NCBI RefSeq assembly: GCF_026339875.1
Contig: NZ_JAPEPZ010000001.1
Location: 8,556,001-8,620,000, forward strand
DNA: 64,000 bases
Reading direction: 5' to 3'
From: Streptomyces sp. NBC_01571
Lineage (GTDB): Bacteria; Actinomycetota; Actinomycetes; Streptomycetales; Streptomycetaceae
Part shown: piece after piece, positions 26,497-35,077 of the stretch
Layout of the letters: every line of letters begins with the position of its first letter
How positions within the stretch are numbered: the first letter of the stretch is position 1
The notes under the pieces: generated by a model
Seen by the model: only the letters and a program-made list of their open reading frames with translations
What the model was told of the DNA's origin: nothing
The model's database searches: none
Program-made: the position numbers and the translations under genes

Positions 26497-27770
26497 GCCA
26501 CCACCATTCCGCAGATTCCCGTCCGATCCTCCTGCTGGGTGCCGGAGCACCCGAATTTCGGGAGTATGTCCTGCGGCAGATCGCCCGCGTCCGGCCTGTG
26601 GTGCTCGTCGACCAGGACCCGCCCAAGTGGGCCCGCCCCTATCTCGCCGCCCAGACGGCCGTCGACCTCCGGGACCCCGAAGCAGCGGAAGCATCCCTGA
26701 TCAAGGTCGCGGACCAGCTCGGCGCAGCCGGCGTAACCACCTACATGGAGCACTTCGTCGAGCTCACGGCACGGATCACGCACCAGCTCGGCCTGCCGGG
26801 CAACTCCCCTACGGCTGCTGCCGCCTGCCGTGACAAGGCCATCACCCGGCGACTCCTGGCTGAGCACGGAGTTCCTTCGGCGAGTTCGTACCTTGCACAG
26901 GATGCCGACCACGGGGTGAAGATGGCCCGTCGACTGGGCTATCCCGTCGTCGTTAAGCCGCGCGGCCGGGCGGGAAGCGCGGGGGTCCTGCGGGCCGACA
27001 GCGACGACGACGTACGCGCGGCCTTCCACCGCGCCCTGGTGGACAGCGTGCTGGGACTGGAGGCCTGGTCTGTGACCGGAGCCTTGGTAGAGGAGTACCT
27101 CCAGGGACCCGAGATCAGCGTGGAGACCGTTGTCCTCGCCCCCGACCAGATCCGGATCGTGGCCGTCACCCGCAAAACCCTCGGCCCCGAACCGCAGTTC
27201 CAGGAGATCGGACACAGCGTCGACGCCGCGGACCCGCTGCTGCACGACAGCGCCCTCGCCGGCGTCGTGACCGCGGCTGTGCGGGCCCTCAGGCTCAGCC
27301 GAGGCGTCCTGCACATCGAGCTGCGGCTGACCTCCGACGGTCCCCGGGTGATCGAGGTCAACGGCCGTCCTGCCGGGGACCTCATCCCGCTCCTCGTCGA
27401 GCGGGCCACCGGCGTCAACCTGCCCCAGGCACTGGCAGTTCTCGCCGCCGGCGGGACACCCGACCTGGCCCCTACACGCTCGGAGGCCGCCGCGATCGGC
27501 TTCCTGTACCCCGAGCACACCGGATACATCGAACAGCTCGACGTGCACGGTGCCCTGCGCCATCAGCTGTGGCTGGAACGGCTCGTGTGGACACGGGATC
27601 TCGGCACCCAAGTGACCGCGGCGCCGCGCTCCAGCATTGACGACCGTATCGCGCACTGGGTCGTCACCGGCCCCACGGCTGCCGACTGCGCCAAACGACG
27701 GGACATGGTCGCCGACCACCTCTCCGTACGCGTCTCCCGCCCCGCCCACACCACGAGCTGCACAAAGTGA
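26493..27770 (+). CDS. ATP-grasp ligase
   Basis: 425 residues from ATG 26493 with GGGAG upstream. ATP-grasp enzymes join a carboxylate to an amine through an acyl-phosphate. The N-terminal part is a Rossmann-like domain (PILLLGAGAPEFREYVL); then CRDKAITRRLLAEHGVPSAS; the ATP loop GYPVVVKPRGRAGSAGV; and the metal-binding strand pair VLHIELRLTSDGP and VIEVNGRPAGDLIP, with the Glu and Asn that hold magnesium. It resembles the carnosine-synthase/BacD/PurK-like amino-acid ligases. It is probably the active ligase of the pathway, with hercynine or another amino acid as substrate. Confidence 0.85.
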   Translation: MSHHHSADSRPILLLGAGAPEFREYVLRQIARVRPVVLVDQDPPKWARPYLAAQTAVDLRDPEAAEASLIKVADQLGAAGVTTYMEHFVELTARITHQLGLPGNSPTAAAACRDKAITRRLLAEHGVPSASSYLAQDADHGVKMARRLGYPVVVKPRGRAGSAGVLRADSDDDVRAAFHRALVDSVLGLEAWSVTGALVEEYLQGPEISVETVVLAPDQIRIVAVTRKTLGPEPQFQEIGHSVDAADPLLHDSALAGVVTAAVRALRLSRGVLHIELRLTSDGPRVIEVNGRPAGDLIPLLVERATGVNLPQALAVLAAGGTPDLAPTRSEAAAIGFLYPEHTGYIEQLDVHGALRHQLWLERLVWTRDLGTQVTAAPRSSIDDRIAHWVVTGPTAADCAKRRDMVADHLSVRVSRPAHTTSCTK

Positions 27771-27814
27771 CCGCTCTTGCCGCCCAGATATCGATCTCCC
27801 GAGGAGGTTGCTCG

Positions 27815-29092
27815 ATGGCAGCCGCCCGCCTCGCAGTTGGGGCGCGCGCTCCCTACGCGACAGGAACCGCGAGCGTTGCCGTCATCGCCCCGCAAGCCGG
27901 CTCCGGCTACCCCGGCGCGCTCGCGCGTCGGGGACGCGATGCCGTCGCGGTCACCCTCGGCCGCGGCGCGAGGCCCGCTGTCTACGGGGACGTTGGAGCC
28001 GACGAGGAGTACGTCGACGTTATTGAGTACGACGGCGATCTGCGGCGCACCGTGAAGAAGCTGAAGACGGCGGGAGTAGAGGCAGTGATGGCCGCAAGCC
28101 CAGCGGGCGTTGAGCTGGCCGAACGGATCGCCTGGCAACTCCGTCTCCCCGGCAGCGGTATCCCAGGCTCTACCCTTCTCCGGACTGATAGGGGTGTCCA
28201 GTCAGGAGCCCTGGCCCAGGCGGGCATCACGGTGCCGCCTGGCGTGCGCACCGCCCGCCTCGCAGAAGCCCTTGCATGGGTCGCCAGCCGAACGCTGTCG
28301 GTCTATCGGCTGGCTCCCGCCGCGCTCGGTGTGCCTGTACGGTCGGTCAACTGCCGTACGCCGCAAGGGATTGCCGCCGTGTGGCCGCAGATCCAGGAGG
28401 CTGCCTACCGCCACAGCGGGAATTCCTCCCTCGTCCTGGAAGAGCGGGCGCAGGGGCGCCAGTACGTCGTCGACAGCGTCACCCAACTCGGCCCGGACGG
28501 CCCTCAGCACGCTGTTACCGGCATCTGGACACTCCTGCACAGCTCAACGGGGCTGCTCGATCGAACCGACCTCCTGCACCGACACGGCCTCCTGGCCCGC
28601 CGGCTGTCGCTGCACGTCTGCCGCGTGCTGGACACTCTCGGCGTGGCATCGGGGCCGACGTCATGCCATCTCGCTTTCGACCCCGAGCTCGGACCGGTCC
28701 TGTTGTCGGCCAGCACCGTCACCCACCGATCACATGCCGACGAAGCCGTGTGGGCGATCACAGACTGCGACCCGATCGACGCAACGCTCGACGGGCCCTT
28801 CTTCGCCCACCGCAGCAGTCACATCGGCCCCCGCATCCACGTGACCCGAACCTACGTGGACACCCAACGGTGGTACGGCTCACGGCCGGCGATGCTGCAG
28901 GACCTTGTCGAGCTGTCTACAACAGCGTGCATCGACACGGATCCGAACTCGTTCATCTCCCAGAATGCGGCGCTCCCTCCAGGAGGGACCTGGGAAGTCG
29001 TCCTCGCGCATGCCGACTCCGACGCCATTGAGAAGGACTACAGCCTTATCAGGGACCTCACAGCAGATCTTCACAGGGAATGGCACCACTAA
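27815..29092 (+). CDS. Degenerate ATP-grasp-like protein
   Basis: 425 residues from ATG 27815, preceded by GAGGAGG; an earlier GTG 27767 overlaps the previous stop but lacks this site. It has the same length and order as its upstream neighbour: an N-terminal domain with VAVIAPQAGSGYPGALARRG, then LLRTDRGVQSGALAQAGITV, and the central domain. The ATP loop is replaced by LSVYRLAPAALGVPVRSVNC and the metal site by PVLLSASTVTHRSHADE, with no Glu/Asn pair. It probably lacks ligase activity and may be a regulatory or structural partner of the active enzyme, as a heterodimer (inference). Confidence 0.65.
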   Translation: MAAARLAVGARAPYATGTASVAVIAPQAGSGYPGALARRGRDAVAVTLGRGARPAVYGDVGADEEYVDVIEYDGDLRRTVKKLKTAGVEAVMAASPAGVELAERIAWQLRLPGSGIPGSTLLRTDRGVQSGALAQAGITVPPGVRTARLAEALAWVASRTLSVYRLAPAALGVPVRSVNCRTPQGIAAVWPQIQEAAYRHSGNSSLVLEERAQGRQYVVDSVTQLGPDGPQHAVTGIWTLLHSSTGLLDRTDLLHRHGLLARRLSLHVCRVLDTLGVASGPTSCHLAFDPELGPVLLSASTVTHRSHADEAVWAITDCDPIDATLDGPFFAHRSSHIGPRIHVTRTYVDTQRWYGSRPAMLQDLVELSTTACIDTDPNSFISQNAALPPGGTWEVVLAHADSDAIEKDYSLIRDLTADLHREWHH

Positions 29093-29154
29093 TTGTTCCT
29101 ACTCCGGCAGGCACCGCCGTACTCTTCATCTGATCAAGAGAGGAAGCGCTTCCC

Positions 29155-29841
29155 GTGCCACGGAACTTCAACCGGCCACACATGGTGTGGGGATGGAGAG
29201 GCACCCTCGCCGACGACGTCCAGCACCAAGTCGGAGCGGTGAACGCAGCCCTGACCTCTCTGGGCGCCGAACCGGTCGAACTCGACACGGTCCGACGCCA
29301 CTTCGCCACATCGGCCCCCGCCCTGTGCGCCGCCATACTCCGCCGGGCCCTCACAGATCGGGAGCGAGTGAATGCGAGCGTGGCCTTCGAGACCTACCAA
29401 TCCCGACGACCGCCGGCCCAGCTCATGACTGGAGCCGAGGAGCTGCTCGCAAGACTGATCCGCAGCGGGTGCAGCCATTCCGTACTGTCGCTGAGCGCCC
29501 ACAACGGGCTGACCCAGCACATCTCTGACCTGGGCGTCGCCTCCCTGTTCCTGCGGGTCGACGGACGGATGGGTCCGTCCGCCAGGAGCAAGAAGCATCC
29601 CCTTGCGAAGCACGTGGCGATGCTGCGAGAAACCATCGGAGACCGTCCGATCGTTGTCATCGGCGACGCCCTCGATGACGTCCGCGCTGCGTTCGCCAAC
29701 CGTGTGCACGCTGTGCCGTACGCCGGGGGCCTGACGCATGCCGACATCCTTCGACAGAGTGGCCTACCTGTCGCCGAGACCCTGGCCGAGGCTGCGGCGT
29801 TGGCGATAGAGCACGCCCATAGCATGAACCAGACCATGTAG
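29155..29841 (+). CDS. HAD-like protein lacking the catalytic aspartates
   Basis: 228 residues from GTG 29155, 62 bases after the ATP-grasp-like gene. The fold matches small HAD hydrolases: N-terminal HMVWGWRGTLADDVQHQVGA, a helical cap, LSLSAHNGL (motif II region), Lys in SKKHPLAK and VVIGDALDDVRAA near the end (motif IV). In active HADs the first motif is DxDGT or DxNGT; here WGWRGT replaces both Asp/Asn positions (Gly and Arg). A classical phosphatase is therefore unlikely. It may bind a ligand or a protein partner, or be decaying. It ends the operon; the following gene is on the other strand. Confidence 0.7.
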   Translation: MPRNFNRPHMVWGWRGTLADDVQHQVGAVNAALTSLGAEPVELDTVRRHFATSAPALCAAILRRALTDRERVNASVAFETYQSRRPPAQLMTGAEELLARLIRSGCSHSVLSLSAHNGLTQHISDLGVASLFLRVDGRMGPSARSKKHPLAKHVAMLRETIGDRPIVVIGDALDDVRAAFANRVHAVPYAGGLTHADILRQSGLPVAETLAEAAALAIEHAHSMNQTM

Positions 29842-29857
29842 GCCAGCATCGGGCGCA

Positions 29858-30486
29858 TCACCAGAGGGTGAGCGGGAGGCCTGCTTCCTCTGCCGCCTGG
29901 ATGCGCCTCTCGATCTTTGCGGATGGCTCTCCCGCGCGAAGCCCGGCACGAATGGCCTCAGCGATGGCACGTGTGCGCCCAGCGGCCCCGCGTGTATCCG
30001 CCAGGGGGCCGTGCGGATTGCCCCGGCGTAATGACCACTCGGCACGGTTTTCGGCTGCCGTACCGAGCCGAAGATGGGCTGGATTTGTACAGCCGTGAAA
30101 GTCACACGTGTGACACACGACAGGATCCTCGGCAGCCGTCCAGCCAGGTCGGTCTATCACTCCGTGCGCGAGCTGGTAGGCAAACAGATGCGCTGGCACC
30201 GTTCCGCGCCGGGACGGCCCAGGAAGGCTTGCTGCCCGGAAGGAACCATGGCCGGTTGAAGGACCGCCCCCAACCACGGAGTGCATTGGCCCGCCGACCT
30301 GGCATAACGCTTGGCTTCGAACCTAGCGACAACATCCTCGTCAGCCAACCAGTTACGCCAAAGTTCCGCGGGGAGCCGAATCTGCATTGGCTCCCCAAGA
30401 AGCGAGAGCTGGTCGGCCCGACTTTCCACGAGATGGCGCCAGAGACCGGCATCTTCCAACAGGAGTTGATCGGCTGTTCTGCTCAC
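29858..30486 (-). pseudogene. HNH endonuclease-like gene with a frameshift
   Basis: ATG 30486 overlaps the stop of the upstream gene (ATGA). The first frame runs to about 30270 with FEAKRYARSAGQCTPWLGAV, typical of the start of phage HNH nucleases. The second frame (from about 30270 to 29858) continues with PAHLFAYQLAHGV, CHTCDFHGCTNPAHLRLGT and a tail like AGRTRAIAEAIRAG. The frames meet at a run of five C on the plus strand (30267-30271), consistent with one missing base. As written, no complete HNH protein is made. HNH proteins of this type are common on phages and plasmids. Confidence 0.65.
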
Positions 30487-30794
30487 GAGGGATCTTCCTT
30501 GGCCGAGGAGAGGTCGGGTGGATATCCCTTGGCGCGAAGGAATACGTCGAGCGCTATCGCAACGATGTCACCGTGCTGCATGCCGTGATCCGCGTGGTAA
30601 CGGCGGATGCGCCGTTGGAGTTGGAGAGCGTCTGGGACGGCGTAGTTGATTTGCCCGCGACTGGTATGGCGGGCATCAACGACCTCCAAAGTGTCAGGGT
30701 GAGGGGCCAACGGGTCCTCAGTGAGTTCGGATTGCGCATCAAGAGCGTCAGCCAATTCGCGCAACTGGCGGGCGTGGTGGGAGAGATCGGGCAT
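30483..30794 (-). CDS. Putative ribbon-helix-helix DNA-binding protein
   Basis: 103 residues. The N-terminal part is a short coiled coil (DLSHHARQLRELADALDAQS) and the C-terminus reads NYAVPDALQLQRRIRRYHAD then IVAIALDVFLRAKGY, which resembles a ribbon-helix-helix repressor or plasmid partition protein. It couples to the downstream HNH gene by a 4-base overlap. Its start lies 38 bases from the IS1182 element. It is probably part of a plasmid or phage remnant. Confidence 0.5.
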   Translation of the reverse strand: MPDLSHHARQLRELADALDAQSELTEDPLAPHPDTLEVVDARHTSRGQINYAVPDALQLQRRIRRYHADHGMQHGDIVAIALDVFLRAKGYPPDLSSAKEDPS

Positions 30795-30831
30795 ACGGTG
30801 CTCCGGTCCGGACCACTAGTCGACTAGCTAG

Positions 30832-32540
30832 GAGCGTGTCTCAGTAACCGGCAACCCGCCTGCGGTTCGTGATTATTCATACGGGATGATCACGGTATGC
30901 GTGGTGGCGAGGGGCTGTTCGAGGTCGAGCCGGTCGGGAAGAAGCGGCCGCAGGGTCAGCTGGCGGCGGTGGACAAGACGTTTCGGCCCTTCGATCCGCA
31001 TCAGGTCCTGCTGCTGCCGCCGTCGCTGGACGACTGGCTGCCCGAGGGCCACCTGGCCCGGTTCGTCGCCGACCTGGTCGATGAGGTGCTCGACCTCGGA
31101 CCGGTCCTGGCGGACTACACCGAAAAGCGCGGCTACCCGCCCTACGATCCGCGGCTGATGGTACGACTGCTGATCTACGGCTACACCACCGGCGTCCGCT
31201 CCTCCCGGGCGATCGAGCGCCGCCTGGCCGACGATGTCGCGTTCCGGTTCCTGGCCGCCGGCCAGGAACCGGACTTCCGCTCGATCGCCCGCTTCCGCCG
31301 CCGCCACCTCGACGCGCTGGCCGGTCTGTTCACCCAGTCCCTGCACCTCGCACAGACACTCGGCATGGTCAAGATGGGACGCGTCGCGCTGGACGGCACG
31401 AAACTGGAGGCCAGCGCCTCCAAACACAAGGCGATGAGCTACGGCCGCCTGGTCGACAAGGAAGAGCGGATAGAGGCCGAGATCGCCGCTCTGGAAGCGA
31501 AGGCCCACGCCCTGCTGACCGACGCCGAGGCCGCCGACGAAGCCGAGGACGACACCTTCGGCGTGGACGGCAAGGAGGCGGACCTGCCCGCCGAGCTGGA
31601 CCGGCGTGAGAAACGCCTGGCGAAGCTGCAGGCCGCCCGCGCGCAGATCGAGGCCGAGGCCGCCGCCAAGGCCCGCGCCCACGCCGAGGACAAGGAACGC
31701 CGCCGTCAGGAACGTGCCGCCAGCAGCGACGAGCAGGCCGTCACCGACGCCGGGGAAGCGGCCGCCGCCAAGGCCCGTCCCAAGCCCAAAGCCCAGGCCA
31801 ACTTCACCGACCCCGACTCGCGGATCATGAAGAACAGCGACGGCGCCTACATCCAGGCCTACAACGCCCAGGCCGTCGTCGACGAAGAACACCAGGTCAT
31901 CACCGCCGCCGACGTGACGACCAACCCCTCCGACGCACTGAACTACACCACGATGCTCGACCAGTCCGCCCACAACACCGGCATCCACCCCAAGCAGGCC
32001 CTGGTCGACGCCGGGTACTGCTCCGAGACCAACCTCGAAGCCGCGAACGAGCGCCAACTGGCCTGCGGCACCGACACCTTCATGGCCACCGGCCGACTCG
32101 CCCACGACGAGCAGGTCCCGCCCGCTCCACGCGGACGCATCCCCAAGGACGCCACGCTGAAGGAGCGCATGGCCCGCAAACTGCGGACCAAACCCGGCCG
32201 GAAGGCATACAGCCGCCGCAAAGCCATCGTCGAACCTGTCTTCGGACAGGTCATGACCTGCCAGAACGGCCGCCAGCTCCTCCTGCGTGGCGAGGACGGC
32301 GCCCGCGGTGAGTGGCGACTGCTCGCCGCCTGCCACAACCTCCGCAAGATCTTCCGACACTCCGGGCTCGCCGCCCAGGCCGGCTGACCAGCCAGGCCCC
32401 CGGCCCACGCCACAGGCCCTACCAGCCGAACAACAGCCGGGAAGGACCCAACCACGGCCTCACAGGTGCACACGAAACGGCCGCGACCGATCCCATCGAT
32501 CACGGCCAGCGAGCCCCTTGCTCGTTACCGAGACACGCTC
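30832..32540 (+). mobile_element. IS1182-family insertion sequence
   Basis: Inverted ends GAGCGTGTCTC-GTAAC (from 30832 and into 32540 reversed) are flanked by CTAG at 30828-30831 and 32541-32544. It carries one transposase and has removed or separated the front of the replication-relaxation gene that begins at 32541. Confidence 0.88.
30897..32387 (+). CDS. IS1182-family transposase
   Basis: 496 residues. The N-terminal DUF772-type domain has FRPFDPHQVLLLPPSLDDWL and GYPPYDPRLMVRLLIYGYTT. The catalytic core shows Asp in RVALDGTKLEAS, Asp in LVDAGYCSETN and Glu in EPVFGQVM. Between them lies a long Glu/Lys/Ala coiled coil (LPAELDRREKRLAKLQAARA) typical of IS1182 proteins. An ATG at 30886 begins another frame; 30897 (ATG CGT) fits the element spacing. 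The gene appears intact. Confidence 0.9.
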   Translation: MRGGEGLFEVEPVGKKRPQGQLAAVDKTFRPFDPHQVLLLPPSLDDWLPEGHLARFVADLVDEVLDLGPVLADYTEKRGYPPYDPRLMVRLLIYGYTTGVRSSRAIERRLADDVAFRFLAAGQEPDFRSIARFRRRHLDALAGLFTQSLHLAQTLGMVKMGRVALDGTKLEASASKHKAMSYGRLVDKEERIEAEIAALEAKAHALLTDAEAADEAEDDTFGVDGKEADLPAELDRREKRLAKLQAARAQIEAEAAAKARAHAEDKERRRQERAASSDEQAVTDAGEAAAAKARPKPKAQANFTDPDSRIMKNSDGAYIQAYNAQAVVDEEHQVITAADVTTNPSDALNYTTMLDQSAHNTGIHPKQALVDAGYCSETNLEAANERQLACGTDTFMATGRLAHDEQVPPAPRGRIPKDATLKERMARKLRTKPGRKAYSRRKAIVEPVFGQVMTCQNGRQLLLRGEDGARGEWRLLAACHNLRKIFRHSGLAAQAG

Positions 32541-33536
32541 CTAGGGGTGGTCAAGGGCGCGACGCCGGACCAGATACGGCGGCTGATGTGCCCGGGCACG
32601 AAGGACGCGGCGACCGTGCGCGGCGGGCTGAAGGACCTGGAAGCCGAGAAGCTGGTGATCTCGCCGGGCAGCGCGGTGCGCGTCAACGACGATGGCGTGC
32701 GGGTGACCGAGAAGCTGTGGACGCTGACCCTGGCCGGGCTGGATGCGGCGGCGGTGGTGCTGGATCGTCCGGCCCGGGAGATGGGCGGCACCGCGAAGGC
32801 GGCGGCGGCTTCCGGTGCGAAGCACGCCCGGGCGGTGACCGACGTCCTGGACGCGTTCCTGCAGACCCCGCCCGAGCCGACGCAGCCCGTCGTCCGCACC
32901 CGCGCGTTCGCCCCCGCCGCGCCGCCGGCCGAACCGGCCCCGGCCGTGCGGCCGGAGGGGCTCGGGCCGCTCACGGCCTGGTCCACGGAGGCGGTGCTGC
33001 CGGTCGGCGGCACGTTCCTGTCCCCGGCCCGCGGCAGCTTGCGTGCCGACATGGTGTTCGCCTCGCCCGGGCACGAGGTGGTGCCGCTGCTGTTCGTGGA
33101 GGTCGACAACGGCACCGAGGGCCCGCCGGTCGTCGCGGACAAGATCGAGCGCTACCGCCGGTTCTTCGCCCGCCGCGTGCCCAGCGGCACGGGCAACGGG
33201 CGGGAGGTCGCGCTGTGGCGGACCGGGCGCGCTCCTCTTCCCGCTCGCGCTGGCGGCGCTCGTACTCGGCCTCCCGCCCGCATGAGCGAGGTCGGGCAGC
33301 TCGCCCGGGAGCACTGGCGCCGTGTGGCCGGCCACCGGACGGGACGGCTACCCGCCGGTGGCGCTGGTGTTCACGAAGAACGTCGGGCAGCTCGCCATGC
33401 AGACCGTCGAGTGTCCCGGGGGTCGGCCGAAAACGCTTGGCCATATGTCTTTCCCAGCGGGATGGGCAGTTGTCCTACGAGTCGCCGAATTTCTGGCGAC
33501 GCGGCGGCACTTCGGCCTACGACTCGTAGAACATGA
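32541..33536 (+). pseudogene. Replication-relaxation protein, truncated and frameshifted
   Basis: The frame reads on from the IS1182 end (LGVVKGATPDQIRRLMCPGT). It contains LKDLEAEKLVISPGSAVR and TLAGLDAAAVVLDRPAREMG, the DNA-binding front part of Streptomyces plasmid replication-relaxation proteins, then SLRADMVFASPGHEVVPLLF-type nuclease-like core with VEVDNGTEGPP and KIERYRRFFARRV. The first codons are missing at the IS1182 end. Near 33230 the frame leaves the family pattern, and a family-like end (DGYPPVALVFTK) appears in another frame at about 33345-33380. It is non-functional and marks a plasmid or integrated-element remnant. Confidence 0.7.
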
Positions 33537-33807
33537 ACCAGCTGTTCTGCGCGGCGTTGTAGACGCAGGTGGTGGCATCGACCCACCAGTATTCATTCTT
33601 GTACGCCGCGGCTTTGGCCCAGCAGGCACCTGCGGTCGCGAAGGCGGCGTAGAACGTCCATTCTGTGCCGGGGGCCCTCACCTTGGCGATGGACCCGGAA
33701 CGGCCGGCCTCGGGCGTGCTGGCCTCTGCGGTTTGCACGCCGACCACGGAAGTCAGCAGAGCCACCATCAGGGTGGCGGCCGAGAGTCGCTTGGCGACTG
33801 ATTTCAT
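33517..33807 (-). CDS. Small secreted protein
   Basis: 96 residues from ATG 33807 with an AGGTTGCC upstream stretch. A signal peptide (MKSVAKRLSAATLMVALLTS, cleavage near AEAST) leads a mature peptide of about 65 residues with two Cys, many aromatic residues (EWTFYAAFATAGACWAKAAA) and the end NSWFMFYES. Probably exported. It has a neighbouring secreted gene upstream on the same strand, 56 bases away. Function unknown. Confidence 0.65.
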   Translation of the reverse strand: MKSVAKRLSAATLMVALLTSVVGVQTAEASTPEAGRSGSIAKVRAPGTEWTFYAAFATAGACWAKAAAYKNEYWWVDATTCVYNAAQNSWFMFYES

Positions 33808-33863
33808 AGGGCAACCTCACTTACTCGATGCGCTCGGCAGGAACGGCACGGAACAGGTACCGG

Positions 33864-34316
33864 CTAGTCCTTCGTCCAGATGAAGATGTAGGAGTTCCCG
33901 CCGGACATCTTCTGGGTGGCGTCTACGATGTTGTACATCTGCGTGTGCACGCCGAAGGTCTTGGCCTTCCACAGCTGCAGTCCGTGGGCGTTGAAGTCGG
34001 AGACGGAGACCTGGGCGCTGGAGGACTGCTGGTTGTCCTGGGCCTGGCAGAGCACGATGGGCCCCGTCTGGATGCCCTTCCACCAGGTGACCCCGGACAG
34101 CTTTAGCTGGATCGAGATCTGACCAGGCGCCGCGCCTCCGGGAAGGACGGTCGCCTGGACGATGTCGCCGTCCGGAAGACGTTCTCCGTTGAGGAGCTGC
34201 TGGAATTGGATTCCCTCGGCCGCCTGTGCGGACGACGCGTAGCCGACGACTTGTACGGCGCAGAGCATGGTCGTCATCAGAGCGACAGCCGGCAGCCGTT
34301 TTACAGCTGAACGCAT
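33864..34316 (-). CDS. Secreted protein, unknown function
   Basis: 150 residues from ATG 34316, which has AGGAAGGTGG upstream; longer starts are not supported. The signal peptide (MRSAVKRLPAVALMTTMLCA, cleavage near AQAAE) precedes a beta-rich domain: LNGERLPDGDIVQATVLPGG, QISIQLKLSGVTWWK and NSYIFIWTKD at the end. The signal peptide closely resembles that of the next gene, so the pair probably arose together and is co-expressed. No family recognised. Confidence 0.65.
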   Translation of the reverse strand: MRSAVKRLPAVALMTTMLCAVQVVGYASSAQAAEGIQFQQLLNGERLPDGDIVQATVLPGGAAPGQISIQLKLSGVTWWKGIQTGPIVLCQAQDNQQSSSAQVSVSDFNAHGLQLWKAKTFGVHTQMYNIVDATQKMSGGNSYIFIWTKD

Positions 34317-34990
34317 GGTGCCACCTTCCTGGTGAGATTCGGTCATCGAGTTGTCGATCACCGTAACCGAGAGTTCCGGTTCTGGAACTTTCCCATCAGA
34401 GGGCACTCAGGGGCGCTCGAAGCATCATTCACCGCGACAACGCCCCAACACTCCTTTACTAGGCAGGGCTTTACAGCGAGCGACCATTAGAATTCAGAAA
34501 ATATGAAAATCTGTAGTTGCTCGTGAAGTTATCCACGCCCCTTACGGGGACTATCTGATTCAGCTCCGCCTTTCTCGGCCGGGGTTTTTGGAATGCGGTT
34601 GGATGATGTTCGGCGTTGGTTCTTCAGCGGTTCGGTGTTTCGTTTTCAGTGAATGCTGTGTTCTGCGACCTGGTGGTGTGGTGCGAAGGCGGTGGTTCTA
34701 CTGAAGGCTTGATGCCGTTTGTTGCTGAAGAGCATCGCTGAAGTGGGGGTGCAGTTGGCGCCGATCCTGTAGGCGATTGAGGGGCGATTCACCGTGGGGC
34801 AGCAGATCGCTGAGTAATTCAGGGGGCGGTGGTCCGGGTCATCTGTAGATCTGGGTTCGGCTTCAGATCTGTGACTGAGGGAGGTTTTTGCTTCGGCGTT
34901 CTGGCCGTGCTTGCGGCGTGAAATTTCCAGCATTAGCCTCGATCGTTCATGAGTCCTCGTCGGTTCGCTGACGGGGACTCTGTGCTTGCG
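34317..34990. other. Intergenic, AT-richer, no gene recognised
   Basis: This stretch has lower GC than its surroundings. A minus-strand frame (34646-35050) contains a charged stretch (ELARALRKHRVPVSEPTRTH) but no credible start or family. It may hold remnants of older insertions near the ISAs1 left end. Confidence 0.4.
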
Positions 34991-35077
34991 CAGGGCTCGT
35001 GCAAGTTCCCTGGTTGTGCGGGTGGTTGGGGCGGACAGCAGAGCAGGCACGGACTGAGTGATCATTTGGGTGTCTAA

